DNA of 64,000 bases from Mannheimia granulomatis (GTDB lineage Bacteria > Pseudomonadota > Gammaproteobacteria > Enterobacterales > Pasteurellaceae), in contig NZ_CP016614.1 in the NCBI RefSeq assembly GCF_013377255.1, forward strand, positions 1,372,501 through 1,436,500. Direction: 5' to 3'. A model generated the notes under the pieces. That model saw nothing but the letters and a program-made list of their open reading frames with translations, was not told the origin of the DNA and searched no databases. Below, piece by piece: positions 8,705-17,995 of this stretch; within the stretch, counting starts at the first letter, position 1, and the number at the start of each line of letters is the position of its first letter. The translations under genes and the position numbers were made by a program.

Positions 8705-9865
8705 ATGAATCTACACGAATATCAAGCAAAACAAATATTTAAACAATATGGATTGCCTGTTAGCCAAGGGATTGCTTGTACTTCCGCAGAGGAAGCAATG
8801 GCTGCAATTAGCAAGCTTCAAGGTGAGCAATGGGCGGTGAAATGCCAAGTTCACGCAGGTGGACGTGGCAAAGCCGGTGGGGTGAAATTAGTTCGCAATG
8901 CCGATGAAGTGAAAGCCTTTGCTGAAAAATGGTTGGGGAATCGCTTAGTCACTTTCCAAACCGATAGCCTCGGGCAGCCGGTGAATGTGATTTATGTGGA
9001 AGAAACCTGCAATATTGACAGAGAGCTTTATTTAGGGGCGGTAATAGATCGTTCTGCACAAAAAGTGGTGTTTATGGCATCGAGTGCAGGCGGGATGAAT
9101 ATTGAAGATGTCGCCCACGACACACCAGAGCTAATTCACAAAACGATCATCGACCCACTCACTGGCGGTCAGTCATTCCAAGGGCGTGAACTTGCCTTTA
9201 AATTAGGCTTAAAAGGCGATGAAGTAAAACAGTTCGCAGATATTTTTGTGAAACTCGCTACCTTGTTTGTGGAAAAAGATTTAGCCCTATTGGAAGTTAA
9301 TCCACTTGTGGTCACAAAAGAAGGACAACTCCTCTGCTTAGACGCGAAAATGTCTATTGACAGTAACGCCCTTTATCGCCACCCTGATTTAAAAGCTTTA
9401 CAAGATTTAAGCCAAGATGATGAGCGTGAAGCCGAGGCAGAAAAGTGGAGCCTGAACTATGTAGCGTTAGACGGCAATATCGGCTGCATGGTCAATGGTG
9501 CAGGCTTAGCAATGGGTACGATGGATATTGTAAAACTCTATGGCGGTAAGCCGGCAAACTTCCTCGATGTAGGCGGTGGTGCAACCAAAGAGCGTGTGGC
9601 AGCGGCATTTAAGTTGATTTTATCCGACCCGAATGTAAAAGCGGTGTTAGTAAACATTTTCGGCGGTATCGTTCGCTGCGATTTGATTGCTGAAGGTGTG
9701 ATTGCAGCCGTCAATGAAGTAGGCGTGAATGTGCCGGTGATTGTGCGTTTAGAAGGCACCAATGCTGAAAAAGGACGTGAAATCTTATCCAACAGCGGCT
9801 TAAGTATTTTAGCGGCAGCATCATTAAAACAAGCGGCTGAATTAGCGGTAAAATCTGCAAATTAG
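8705..9865 (+). CDS. sucC: Succinyl-CoA synthetase (ADP-forming), beta subunit
   Basis: SucC binds the nucleotide in the reversible conversion of succinyl-CoA to succinate with ATP formation. It has 386 residues (E. coli 388). The N-terminal ATP-grasp domain starts MNLHEYQAKQIFKQYGLPV. VHAGGRGKAGGVKLV, LEVNPLVV and the C-terminal ligase domain with NIFGGIVRCDLIAEGV are visible. The ribosome site AGAGGAAT lies 7 nt upstream. sucD begins 8 nt after the stop. The block completes the 2-oxoglutarate to succinate step with sucAB. Confidence 0.97.
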   Translation: MNLHEYQAKQIFKQYGLPVSQGIACTSAEEAMAAISKLQGEQWAVKCQVHAGGRGKAGGVKLVRNADEVKAFAEKWLGNRLVTFQTDSLGQPVNVIYVEETCNIDRELYLGAVIDRSAQKVVFMASSAGGMNIEDVAHDTPELIHKTIIDPLTGGQSFQGRELAFKLGLKGDEVKQFADIFVKLATLFVEKDLALLEVNPLVVTKEGQLLCLDAKMSIDSNALYRHPDLKALQDLSQDDEREAEAEKWSLNYVALDGNIGCMVNGAGLAMGTMDIVKLYGGKPANFLDVGGGATKERVAAAFKLILSDPNVKAVLVNIFGGIVRCDLIAEGVIAAVNEVGVNVPVIVRLEGTNAEKGREILSNSGLSILAAASLKQAAELAVKSAN

Positions 9866-9873
9866 GAGGAACA

Positions 9874-10743
9874 ATGTCGATTTTAATTGATAAAAATACA
9901 AAAGTCATTTGCCAAGGTTTTACCGGCGGACAAGGCACATTCCACAGTGAACAGGCCCTAGCTTACGGCACACAATTAGTGGGCGGCGTTTCTCCTAACA
10001 AAGGCGGCACAACCCATTTAGGCTTACCGGTGTTTGATACGGTAAAAGATGCCGTGAACGCCACAGGAGCAACCGCAACGGTCATTTACGTACCTGCACC
10101 GGGCTGTAAAGATGCGATTTTAGAAGCGATTGATGCCGGTATTCAGTTAATCGTTTGTATCACCGAAGGGATTCCAACCCTCGATATGCTGCAAGTTAAG
10201 CAACGCTTAAATGAAAGTGGTGTGCGAATGATCGGACCGAACTGCCCGGGCGTAATTACCCCTGATGAATGTAAAATCGGGATTATGCCGGGCAATATCC
10301 ATAAAAAAGGCAGAATCGGTATTGTTTCCCGCTCGGGTACGCTTACCTATGAGGCGGTCAAACAAACTACAGATGAAGGTTTTGGACAATCTACCTGTGT
10401 TGGTATCGGTGGCGACCCAATCCCCGGCTCAAACTTTATTGATATTCTAAAATTGTTCCAAAACGATCCAGAAACCGATGCAATTGTGATGATTGGTGAA
10501 ATCGGTGGCTCAGCGGAAGAAGAAGCGGCAGCCTTCATTAAAGCGAATGTGACCAAACCTGTTGTCAGCTACATCGCAGGCGTTACAGCACCAAAAGGTA
10601 AACGAATGGGGCATGCAGGTGCAATTATCAGCGGCGGCAAAGGCACAGCAGATGAAAAATTCAAAGCCTTAGAAGATGCGGGCGTAACTACTGTCATAAG
10701 CCTTGCAGAGATTGGTTCCGCATTGCGTAAAATTTTAGGCTAA
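9874..10743 (+). CDS. sucD: Succinyl-CoA synthetase (ADP-forming), alpha subunit
   Basis: SucD carries the CoA site and the phosphorylated histidine. It has 289 residues, matching E. coli SucD. Seen: the Rossmann motif CQGFTGGQGTFHSEQA, the conserved GPNCPGVI segment, and the active-site histidine in KRMGHAGAIISGGKG (about residue 245). The ribosome site TTAGGAGG is strong and overlaps the end of sucC, so the pair is translationally coupled. Confidence 0.97.
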   Translation: MSILIDKNTKVICQGFTGGQGTFHSEQALAYGTQLVGGVSPNKGGTTHLGLPVFDTVKDAVNATGATATVIYVPAPGCKDAILEAIDAGIQLIVCITEGIPTLDMLQVKQRLNESGVRMIGPNCPGVITPDECKIGIMPGNIHKKGRIGIVSRSGTLTYEAVKQTTDEGFGQSTCVGIGGDPIPGSNFIDILKLFQNDPETDAIVMIGEIGGSAEEEAAAFIKANVTKPVVSYIAGVTAPKGKRMGHAGAIISGGKGTADEKFKALEDAGVTTVISLAEIGSALRKILG

Positions 10744-10877
10744 GGCTAATTTATCTCTTCAACCATCAAGCGGTCTGATTTTGTAAATTTTTTACACTAA
10801 TATTTTATTTACTATAATGGAATATAAGTTTAAATTAGACCACTTATTATATTTATAATCAAACGGAGTATCATCCT

Positions 10878-11645
10878 ATGGGAAACATCACAAAAATCGG
10901 AGTTACAACCTTAGCTTGCCTAATCATTTCTGCCTGTGGAAGCAGTGGTAGCAGTAATGCAGACAATCTATAAAATAGTGGGCATACAAACCAAGCATCT
11001 ATCCCGACAGAAAAAGATAATAGTACAGGTCGAGTTCTTGTATTCGATGAAAAAGTACATAAAAAGGCACTCACTACTGCAACTGACTTAAATGTAATTA
11101 TTGTTGATGGACAGTCTATTCCAATTGCCAAGAAACCTGCCGATACTTGGCAAGATGATGAGCGTTTACATACCTGCTGTGGTAAATATACGGATGTTCG
11201 TTTTGGCCTTAAGGAAAGTAGCGGTCCATCAGAAAAAGATTACTTCTTCTATAATGGGAATCCAACTCCAAATATGCCTACCAGTGGAACTGCACATTAT
11301 ACAGGTCATTCATTTATAGATTTTGACGATGAAGTATATCCTGAGGTGCAGACCAAACTCAATGTTAAAAAATGGGAAGATGACTACATCAAAGGTACTG
11401 CAACATTCGATGTTGATTTTGCAAGCAAAAAACTTTCTGGTACATTACATGAAGCTAGAATCGAACCTATTAGTGTACGCGCAACAATTAACGGAAACAG
11501 TTTTAATGGTTCTGCAACTTCAAAAGACTTCAATACAACCGCTGAATTAGAAGGAAAATTCTATGGTGAAAATGCTAAAGAGTTAGGCGGACTATTCTTC
11601 GATAACAAAAATTCTTGGGGTGGTACGTTTGGAGCTTCTAAATAA
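10878..11645 (+). pseudogene. TbpB-like surface lipoprotein gene with an early stop codon
   Basis: The reading frame has 256 codons. It starts MGNITKIGVTTLACLIISAC, a lipoprotein signal peptide with lipobox ISAC followed by a Gly/Ser linker. TAA at 10971-10973 (codon 32) interrupts it. The frame then continues without another lesion to 11645. The C-terminal half looks like the small beta-barrel of transferrin-binding-protein-B-like lipoproteins (GTAHYTGHSFIDF, GTATFDVDFASKKLSGTL, ELGGLFFDNKNSWGGTFGAS). Such proteins are usually displayed on the cell surface and bind host iron or heme carriers. A ribosome site (AACGGAG) and an AT-rich promoter region remain. A single C-to-T change (CAA to TAA) would explain the break; a sequencing error is possible. 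Confidence 0.75.
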
Positions 11646-11657
11646 TACCTAAAAACT

Positions 11658-11701
11658 CAAGCGGTCTAATTTGCAATATTTTTTACAAATTAGACCGCTT
11701 G
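11658..11701. terminator. Bidirectional terminator built from a USS pair
   Basis: A perfect 16-bp stem (CAAGCGGTCTAATTTG at 11658-11673, complement at 11686-11701) with a 12-nt loop is followed by TTTT on the plus strand. It serves the convergent lipoprotein pseudogene and the symporter gene. Both arms carry the uptake core AAGCGGTC. Confidence 0.85.
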
Positions 11702-11716
11702 TTTTGGCCTTTTATC

Positions 11717-13162
11717 TTACTCTTTGGATCTCCAAATTAATGGATCTACACCTTTTCGGATAAGTTCAGGGTGGTCTTCAATTTTAAACACCGGCTCTTT
11801 GCCAGCTTTTAATTGACGGATATAGTCTTTCATAATAATCCAAACGATTGGAGCAAGAATTAAAATCGCCACAAGGTTGATTACTGCCATTGATGCCATC
11901 ACTGTATCAGCAAACGCCCAGACGATACCACCATCTCTAACCGCACCGAAGTACACAAAGAACAATACAATCGCTCTAAAGCCCCAAACAAACCATGCTT
12001 TGTTTTTAATGTAGCGAATATTTGTTTCTGCATAAGCATAGTTACCGATAATTGAAGTAAAGCAGAACAACAAAATAATAAAGGCTAAGAAATGCAGGCC
12101 AAATTCACCTAAGTGGAATTGCAATGCAGTCTGAGTAAGTGAGATACCTCTTAAACTCTCACCACCGTAGTTATCTGACATTAAAATAATAACCGCAGTA
12201 CAAGTACAGACTACTATCGTATCGACGAATACCCCTAACATCTGGATTAAACCTTGGCTTGCAGGGTGCTTAGCATCAGAAGTGGCCGCTGAGTTTGGCG
12301 CAGAACCCATACCTGCTTCGTTTGAGAATAAACCGCGTTTGATCCCCATTAACATTGTTTTTGATACTAAAGCACCAAACATTCCACCTGCTGCTGCAGA
12401 GAAATCAAAAGCACTCTCAATAATTAAACCAATAATACTTGGTACTCGCTCAATGTTCATACCTAGAATAATCACAGCAATAATTAAGTAAAATAGCGCC
12501 ATCATCGGAACGACTTGAGCAGAAACCTGACCAATACGTTTTACCCCACCGGCAATAATAATGCCTGTAATTACGACTAATGCGATCCCCACATAAATAG
12601 GATCCCACTCCCAAGCGTTACGTGTTGCCTCTACAATTGAGTTTGCTTGTACGGCATTAAAAGCAAAGCCAAAAGTAAAAATAAGCGTTATAGCAAAAGC
12701 AATTGCTAATGGAGGCAATTTTAAACCACGAGTAATATAGTAAGCAGGTCCACCACGGAACATGCCATTTGGGTCACGCGTTTTATATAACTGTGCTAAT
12801 GAAGACTCAGCAAAGGCAGAACTCATTCCCATCAATGCTGTTAACCACATCCAGAAAACAGCACCCGGCCCACCTAAAGCAATAGCGGTAGCAACACCAC
12901 CGATATTACCGACACCTACACGGCTTGCAAGACCTGTTGTAAATGCTTGGAATGGTGTTAATGAAGCACCATCTGCAGAACGTCCACCCCACATTTCACG
13001 TAAACTTTGCAGAAAAAGACGTAGTTGTACAAAGCCTGTTGTGATAGTAAAAAATAGACCTGCACCTAATAACAGCAGAATTGTAATATCCCAAAGCGGA
13101 CCGTCAATTGTATTAACAATCCAAGTAAGGATACTTTCAAATAATGAAATAATAGAATCCAT
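11717..13162 (-). CDS. Sodium:alanine/glycine symporter, AGCS family
   Basis: This inner-membrane carrier imports alanine or glycine with sodium. It has 481 residues and about ten hydrophobic segments. The family signature region LASRVGVGNIGGVATAIALGGPGAVFWMW is at about residues 78-106, and GLFSNEAGMGSAPNSAATSDAKHPASQG is also typical of AGCS proteins. The start ATG follows AAGAGGTCTTC. It is a lone gene facing the pseudogene terminator. Which amino acid it prefers cannot be told from sequence. Confidence 0.92.
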   Translation of the reverse strand: MDSIISLFESILTWIVNTIDGPLWDITILLLLGAGLFFTITTGFVQLRLFLQSLREMWGGRSADGASLTPFQAFTTGLASRVGVGNIGGVATAIALGGPGAVFWMWLTALMGMSSAFAESSLAQLYKTRDPNGMFRGGPAYYITRGLKLPPLAIAFAITLIFTFGFAFNAVQANSIVEATRNAWEWDPIYVGIALVVITGIIIAGGVKRIGQVSAQVVPMMALFYLIIAVIILGMNIERVPSIIGLIIESAFDFSAAAGGMFGALVSKTMLMGIKRGLFSNEAGMGSAPNSAATSDAKHPASQGLIQMLGVFVDTIVVCTCTAVIILMSDNYGGESLRGISLTQTALQFHLGEFGLHFLAFIILLFCFTSIIGNYAYAETNIRYIKNKAWFVWGFRAIVLFFVYFGAVRDGGIVWAFADTVMASMAVINLVAILILAPIVWIIMKDYIRQLKAGKEPVFKIEDHPELIRKGVDPLIWRSKE

Positions 13163-13260
13163 GAAGACCTCTTAATAGAATAAAAATGGTTGTATTTTAG
13201 CGAGTTTCCAATTTTTGAAAAGATTTTTTAATGGTTTTTATTAATTTTTTCTATAAAAAA

Positions 13261-14250
13261 TTAACGTCTAAATAAACTGCCTCCACTTTCAGTTTCAATA
13301 AAGCTGCCATGAAATAAGCTAGCTCCTAACAAAATTAACGCCATACCTATTATTAATTTCAGTAATAAAACTAATGTTTGATTCATCTGTGCAGAAAAAT
13401 ACCAACGGCTTATTTGAAAAGCCTTATTTCTTGCCACAATAACCAAATAAGCAAACAGAGTTAATGTAGAACCAGTGCCTATTGCCATGGTAATAGCAGC
13501 AATCACGCCCCATAAATAGAGATTTAGTGTATAAGAGAGAAAAAGCACCAAAATTGCACCGGAACATGGTCTGGCACCGATGCTGAAAATAAGCATTAAT
13601 TGAGATTTCCAATCTGAAGCTTTTTTCATTTCATCAGTAGTGGGTAAATGTTTATGTCCACAGCCACAATGCTCATTGTGTACATGGTGTTTCGGTGTTA
13701 CAAGCGGTAATTTTTTAGTTGAATTTTGCGAAAGACGAAGGGATCTAATCATCGGCTTATCTGATTTTCGTACTCCTCTAAACACTTGGTAGCACCAGTA
13801 AAGGCCGAATAATATCATCATACTAAAGCTGGCTCTTTCCACCCATTTCAACGTCACATTAAAATATTGACGAGACAGAGTGAAAATTACCACGATAACC
13901 GTCACCAGTGAAATTGCAACCAAACCTTGTACTAAAGCAGAAGCAAAAGTAATTTTCATGGCTTGGTTTAGCTTTGTTTTTTCAAAAGAGAGATAACTAC
14001 TTAAAATAAATTTCCCATGCCCCGGACCTACCGCATGAAAGACACCATATAAAAAGCTAACCAAAACTAAGGTGATACCTGCCCTGTTTTGATTTTCCCC
14101 CAATTCATTCATTGAGCTGGCAAGTTGCAAATTAAACGATTTTTGCCATTCCATCACTTTAAATAACATGAGCGGATAGAGTTGATAAATTGCAAAAAAA
14201 GCCAATAAACCAGCCGCTACCCACCCTAAAAATTTAGCATTTATTCGCAT
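13261..14250 (-). CDS. NicO/RcnA-family nickel/cobalt transporter
   Basis: This is an inner-membrane transition-metal permease. It has 329 residues and six or more hydrophobic segments. The family motif GVFHAVGPGHGKFILSSYLSF is near residues 69-89. A cytoplasmic His/Cys-rich loop (HHVHNEHCGCGHKH, about 188-201) is followed by a second family motif, IGARPCSGAILVL. The start overlaps the end of the DUF1007 gene by 10 nt, the usual pairing for this family. Family members are exporters or importers of Ni, Co or possibly Zn; the direction here is not shown by the sequence. Confidence 0.85.
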   Translation of the reverse strand: MRINAKFLGWVAAGLLAFFAIYQLYPLMLFKVMEWQKSFNLQLASSMNELGENQNRAGITLVLVSFLYGVFHAVGPGHGKFILSSYLSFEKTKLNQAMKITFASALVQGLVAISLVTVIVVIFTLSRQYFNVTLKWVERASFSMMILFGLYWCYQVFRGVRKSDKPMIRSLRLSQNSTKKLPLVTPKHHVHNEHCGCGHKHLPTTDEMKKASDWKSQLMLIFSIGARPCSGAILVLFLSYTLNLYLWGVIAAITMAIGTGSTLTLFAYLVIVARNKAFQISRWYFSAQMNQTLVLLLKLIIGMALILLGASLFHGSFIETESGGSLFRR

Positions 14251-14882
14251 ATTATCTCCACTTTTTGTGCAAATTGAGCCCCTAATGAGTAATCTACATT
14301 TTCAGGTATATCCGGTGATTGATTTTTGTCTAAACCTGAAGCATAAAGACGCAGTTTACTATCAACTTGCGGCAATACTAATTTTGCCTTACAGACAGTA
14401 TTTGAAATGCTAACATCCTTAGCGCTATTGTATTCCATCGAAATATAATAGCTCGGCTCATAGGTATAAAAGCGAGCTTGATTCTGCTTTAAATTATAAG
14501 GTTTGCTTAGGTGAAAGGTAATATAAAACACAACCCGATTTCCTTTTATATCAAAACGGGTCTCTGTCGGCTTAGTTGTAAATTTAATCGGCTGGTTTTT
14601 ACTATCATACAAAGTGCTGAAATAGTGATTTTGTACAGCAGATTGCACCATTTCAGCGGTAATATCTTTTTTTGTTTTCTCTTTATCTACGCTGTTTTGA
14701 AGTTCGTAAATCAGCTCTGAAGAACTGATTTCATCTAACATCCATTCCATTTGGAAAGACTTTAACAGACTATCTTCTACTATAATCCGGTTTTTAAGAT
14801 CAACAAACGAATGCGGATGAGCAAGTGCTTGAGAAACATATAAAGAAACACAAGCAACAATAAATATTTTTACTAATTTCAT
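14241..14882 (-). CDS. DUF1007 family periplasmic protein, partner of NicO permease
   Basis: It has 213 residues from MKLVKIFIVACVSLYVSQALA, a Sec signal peptide cleaved before HPHSFVDL. The His-Pro-His N-terminus of the mature protein is a hallmark of this family and is a plausible metal site. I chose ATG at 14882 because it gives a clean signal peptide; ATGs at 14894 and 14915 would add a hydrophobic prefix. The family (COG3683) usually pairs with NicO permeases and is thought to be a periplasmic metal-handling component. Hardly any room for a promoter exists between the rnpB terminator and this start. Confidence 0.82.
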   Translation of the reverse strand: MKLVKIFIVACVSLYVSQALAHPHSFVDLKNRIIVEDSLLKSFQMEWMLDEISSSELIYELQNSVDKEKTKKDITAEMVQSAVQNHYFSTLYDSKNQPIKFTTKPTETRFDIKGNRVVFYITFHLSKPYNLKQNQARFYTYEPSYYISMEYNSAKDVSISNTVCKAKLVLPQVDSKLRLYASGLDKNQSPDIPENVDYSLGAQFAQKVEIICE

Positions 14883-14896
14883 TTTTCCAGCCATAT

Positions 14897-14930
14897 AAAA
14901 ATAAAAAGCGAACAAGTTACCCTGTTCGCT
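14897..14930 (-). terminator. Rho-independent terminator of rnpB
   Basis: On the minus strand an 8-bp stem (AGCGAACA at 14923-14930, complement at 14907-14914) has an 8-nt loop and is followed by TTTTATTTTT. It sits just past the mature rnpB 3' end. Confidence 0.85.
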
Positions 14931-14941
14931 ATGTCAAAATT

Positions 14942-15340
<399 letters not shown>

Positions 15341-15345
15341 AGAGA

Positions 15346-15373
15346 AGTATAACAGATTTACAAACTTTTGCAA
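15346..15373 (-). promoter_or_regulatory. rnpB promoter
   Basis: On the minus strand, TTGCAA (15368-15373) and TATACT (15346-15351) are spaced by 16 nt. This predicts initiation at about 15339-15340, which matches the start of helix P1. Confidence 0.75.
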
Positions 15374-15977
15374 AAATTTAACCGCTTACCGAATCTTGAA
15401 ATCCATACTAAAAGCTGCTACAAAAAATAATGCAAAATAGTTTCGTCCATTTTTTTATAAATAAAAAGAAAGGAACAGTTTCAACTCACAGCCGTGCGAA
15501 GGCGGCTGCAAAGTAATCATTGAACTGCCTGCGTCCGCTACAGGTTTCAATTCACAGCCGCGCGAAGGCGGCTGCCGTTTTTTATATTTATTGCTACAAC
15601 CATTACACTGTTTCAACTCACAGCCGTGCGAAGGCGACAGCCCTTTTAAAGATACGCCGGTATCGCCTTTTTTGTGGTTTCAACTCACAGCTGCGTGAAG
15701 GCGGCTGCCCAATCGCTGCACGCAATTTATCGCCTTGAGTCGGGTTTCAACTCACAGCCGCGCGAAGGTGGCTGCATAGCCCTCTTGCTCAATCTGTAGT
15801 GGTGAGACGTATTTCAACTCACAGCCACGCGAAGGTGGCTGCTGTCTTTATGATGAGTGGAACACATATTCAGTAGATGTTTCAACTCACAGCCACGCGA
15901 AGGTGGCTGCAACTTCGTTTGCTACTGCTGTCAATTCCTTAGCACGTTTCAACTCACAGCCACGCGAAGGTGGCTGC

Positions 15978-16147
15978 AAGAAAGCAAATTATGACTTGCA
16001 ATTAACTTTAACGTTTCAACTCACAGCCACGCGAAGGTGGCTGCTGTTTGTTTTACGCAACTTGTTAAGCACAGCGTCAGGTTTCAACTCACAGCCACGC
16101 GAAGGTGGCTGCGAGCTTTAAAAGGTCTAACAAAAATCTGATCACAA
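15978..16147. repeat. Three-spacer block, copy A
   Basis: Spacers 8, 9 and 10 with their intervening repeats are identical base for base to the block at 16714-16883. The two copies lie 11 repeat-spacer units apart. Confidence 0.97.
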
Positions 16148-16713
16148 GTTTCAACTCACAGCCACGCGAAGGTGGCTGCATATGTAACCAGAATTTTGAA
16201 ACACTTTGTATCATAGTTTCAACTCACAGCCACGCGAAGGTGGCTGCGCTGGTTTTGCTGATTACCCAATTTGTGAATCAACGTTTCAACTCACAGCCAC
16301 GCGAAGGTGGCTGCGTTTTAGCCTCAGGCACGTTGTGAGCAATCATCTGTTTCAACTCACAGCCACGCGAAGGTGGCTGCCAATACATATCTAGGTCAAA
16401 ATACTGTTTATAATGTTTCAACTCACAGCCACGCGAAGGTGGCTGCGTATAATCGGCTTTACCGTGTTCATCTCGTTTGATGTTTCAACTCACAGCCACG
16501 CGAAGGTGGCTGCGGTTTATTTCTCAAAAATTCGAGCCTGTTTTAGATGTTTCAACTCACAGCCACGCGAAGGTGGCTGCAAATAATCTGTATATTTTTT
16601 AACTCTATTAAATGGTTTCAACTCACAGCCACGCGAAGGTGGCTGCAAAATCCATTCGCCCTCTACAAGACCCAACGTAGTGTTTCAACTCACAGCCACG
16701 CGAAGGTGGCTGC

Positions 16714-16883
16714 AAGAAAGCAAATTATGACTTGCAATTAACTTTAACGTTTCAACTCACAGCCACGCGAAGGTGGCTGCTGTTTGTTTTACGCAACTTG
16801 TTAAGCACAGCGTCAGGTTTCAACTCACAGCCACGCGAAGGTGGCTGCGAGCTTTAAAAGGTCTAACAAAAATCTGATCACAA
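16714..16883. repeat. Three-spacer block, copy B
   Basis: Spacers 19, 20 and 21 are identical to spacers 8, 9 and 10. The next spacer on either side differs between the copies, so this is not a whole-array duplication. Confidence 0.97.
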
Positions 16884-17451
16884 GTTTCAACTCACAGCCA
16901 CGCGAAGGTGGCTGCAACTCAAACTCCAACAGAAAGGTTTTGAATTAAACGTTTCAACTCACAGCCACGCGAAGGTGGCTGCGTTGAGGCAGTTAGAATT
17001 GGTAAATTAAAATAAAGGTTTCAACTCACAGCCACGCGAAGGTGGCTGCCACACTTTGACCCTAAACCTCAAACGATTTATGGCGTTTCAACTCACAGCC
17101 ACGCGAAGGTGGCTGCTTTGAAAATCAAATGGTTGGTAAAAGACTAAACCCTGTTTCAACTCACAGCCACGCGAAGGTGGCTGCACCATCGCCACCGCCA
17201 CCCTCGCTTTTTTTGCGTGGTTTCAACTCACAGCCACGCGAAGGTGGCTGCAATTAGTTTTCATTGCGTCTTGTTCTTCTGAAATGTTTCAACTCACAGC
17301 CACGCGAAGGTGGCTGCCAAGTTTTGAATACCCTGAAAATTGGTATGAATTAGGTTTCAACTCACAGCCACGCGAAGGTGGCTGCACATACGGTAAATTG
17401 CCGTTTTCATCTACCAACTGTTTCAACTCACAGCCACGCGAAGGTGGCTGC

Positions 17452-17595
17452 TCCCTATAGTTCAAAGCATTATTCTACAAGGCTTTGGAGCCTGGTATTC
17501 GCCAACCTGAACGCTAAGGAGTTATTTAAGTGTAGCATAATATCTTTCGTGCCACGAAAAATTTATAACTCTTTGATTATTAAAGAACAATAAAA
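17452..17595 (-). promoter_or_regulatory. CRISPR leader region
   Basis: This AT-rich, gene-free DNA lies between the first (newest) repeat and the cas2 terminator. Transcription toward the array must start here. A 15-nt perfect palindrome TTTCGTGCCACGAAA (17545-17559) lies within it. On the minus strand TATTATGCT follows shortly after and could hold the -10 element. Leader sequences also guide Cas1-Cas2 integration. The assignment rests on position and repeat degeneracy. Confidence 0.75.
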
Positions 17596-17640
17596 ATCGC
17601 TAACCTCACGGCATTTTAATGAGAACCACCCGTTAGCGAT
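17591..17640 (-). terminator. Terminator after cas2
   Basis: A 9-bp stem (ATCGCTAAC at 17596-17604 with GTTAGCGAT at 17632-17640) encloses a 27-nt loop with a minor inner helix (CTCA/TGAG). On the minus strand it is followed by TTTTTATTG. It ends the cas operon 10 nt past the cas2 stop and separates it from the array leader. Confidence 0.75.
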
Positions 17641-17650
17641 CGCAAAAATA

Positions 17651-17944
17651 CTATAAAATCAGCGTATCTTTAAAAATATCCACAGACCTTTTCGCGCCGT
17701 GGTGTTCCACTTTATTGCGCCATTTGCTGCCTAGATGATAAAACCGCAGGCTGTCACATTCAGGGTTATAAGTTGCCAGCAGTTTTTGTTTAAGTTTGAC
17801 CCATTGGTCGGGCGTCACTTCGCATTCAAACACCGAATATTGCGCGCGTACGCCGTAATCAAGGCAATGTTTGGCGATGTGCCGCAGGCGTTTTTGACCT
17901 TCGGGGTCGTCAAACGAAATATCGTAGGTAATTAGCATCATCAT
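17651..17944 (-). CDS. cas2: CRISPR-associated endoribonuclease/integrase subunit Cas2
   Basis: Cas2 is the dimeric scaffold of the Cas1-Cas2 spacer integrase. It has 97 residues from the first of three consecutive ATGs (17944), with the ribosome site GAGA 8 nt upstream. The ferredoxin-like start MMMLITYDISFDD carries the conserved aspartate after beta-1. GVRAQYSVFECEVT is the family's second strand region. Length is typical for I-C Cas2. It is the last cas gene, 51 nt after cas1; an ACAAGCGG motif lies in that gap. Confidence 0.95.
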   Translation of the reverse strand: MMMLITYDISFDDPEGQKRLRHIAKHCLDYGVRAQYSVFECEVTPDQWVKLKQKLLATYNPECDSLRFYHLGSKWRNKVEHHGAKRSVDIFKDTLIL

Positions 17945-17995
17945 AGCGGTATTCTCTCTAATACAAGCGGGCAATTTTGAAGATTTTTTTACAAC

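Larger units (their letters stand above)
15478..17451 (-). CRISPR. Type I-C CRISPR array, 30 repeats and 29 spacers
   Basis: The repeat is 32 nt. Read as transcribed (minus strand) it begins GCAGCCACCTTCGCGTGGCT and ends GTGAGTTGAAAC, the I-C style ending. Spacers are 34-36 nt. CAGCCAC and GTGGCTG form a 7-bp stem around CTTCGC, the substrate of Cas5c. Repeats from 15879 on are identical to one another. The six at 15478-15842 vary (for example 15610-15641 ends GACAGC, and 15811 begins with A). Degenerate repeats mark the trailer, so the leader is on the right next to cas2. Spacers 8-10 (15978-16012, 16045-16080, 16113-16147) recur exactly as spacers 19-21 (16714-16748, 16781-16816, 16849-16883), leaving 26 distinct spacers. 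Confidence 0.98.

Noticed and set aside
15520..16741. Open reading frames running through the CRISPR array (repeating QLTATRRWL or NSQPREGGC)
   Set aside because: They arise from the 32-nt repeat read in phase with spacers; the periodic peptide is the repeat itself.
15478..17451. Self-targeting spacers against this window
   Set aside because: I compared spacers by eye with the rest of the window and saw no match. A full-genome and phage database search is needed to identify targets.
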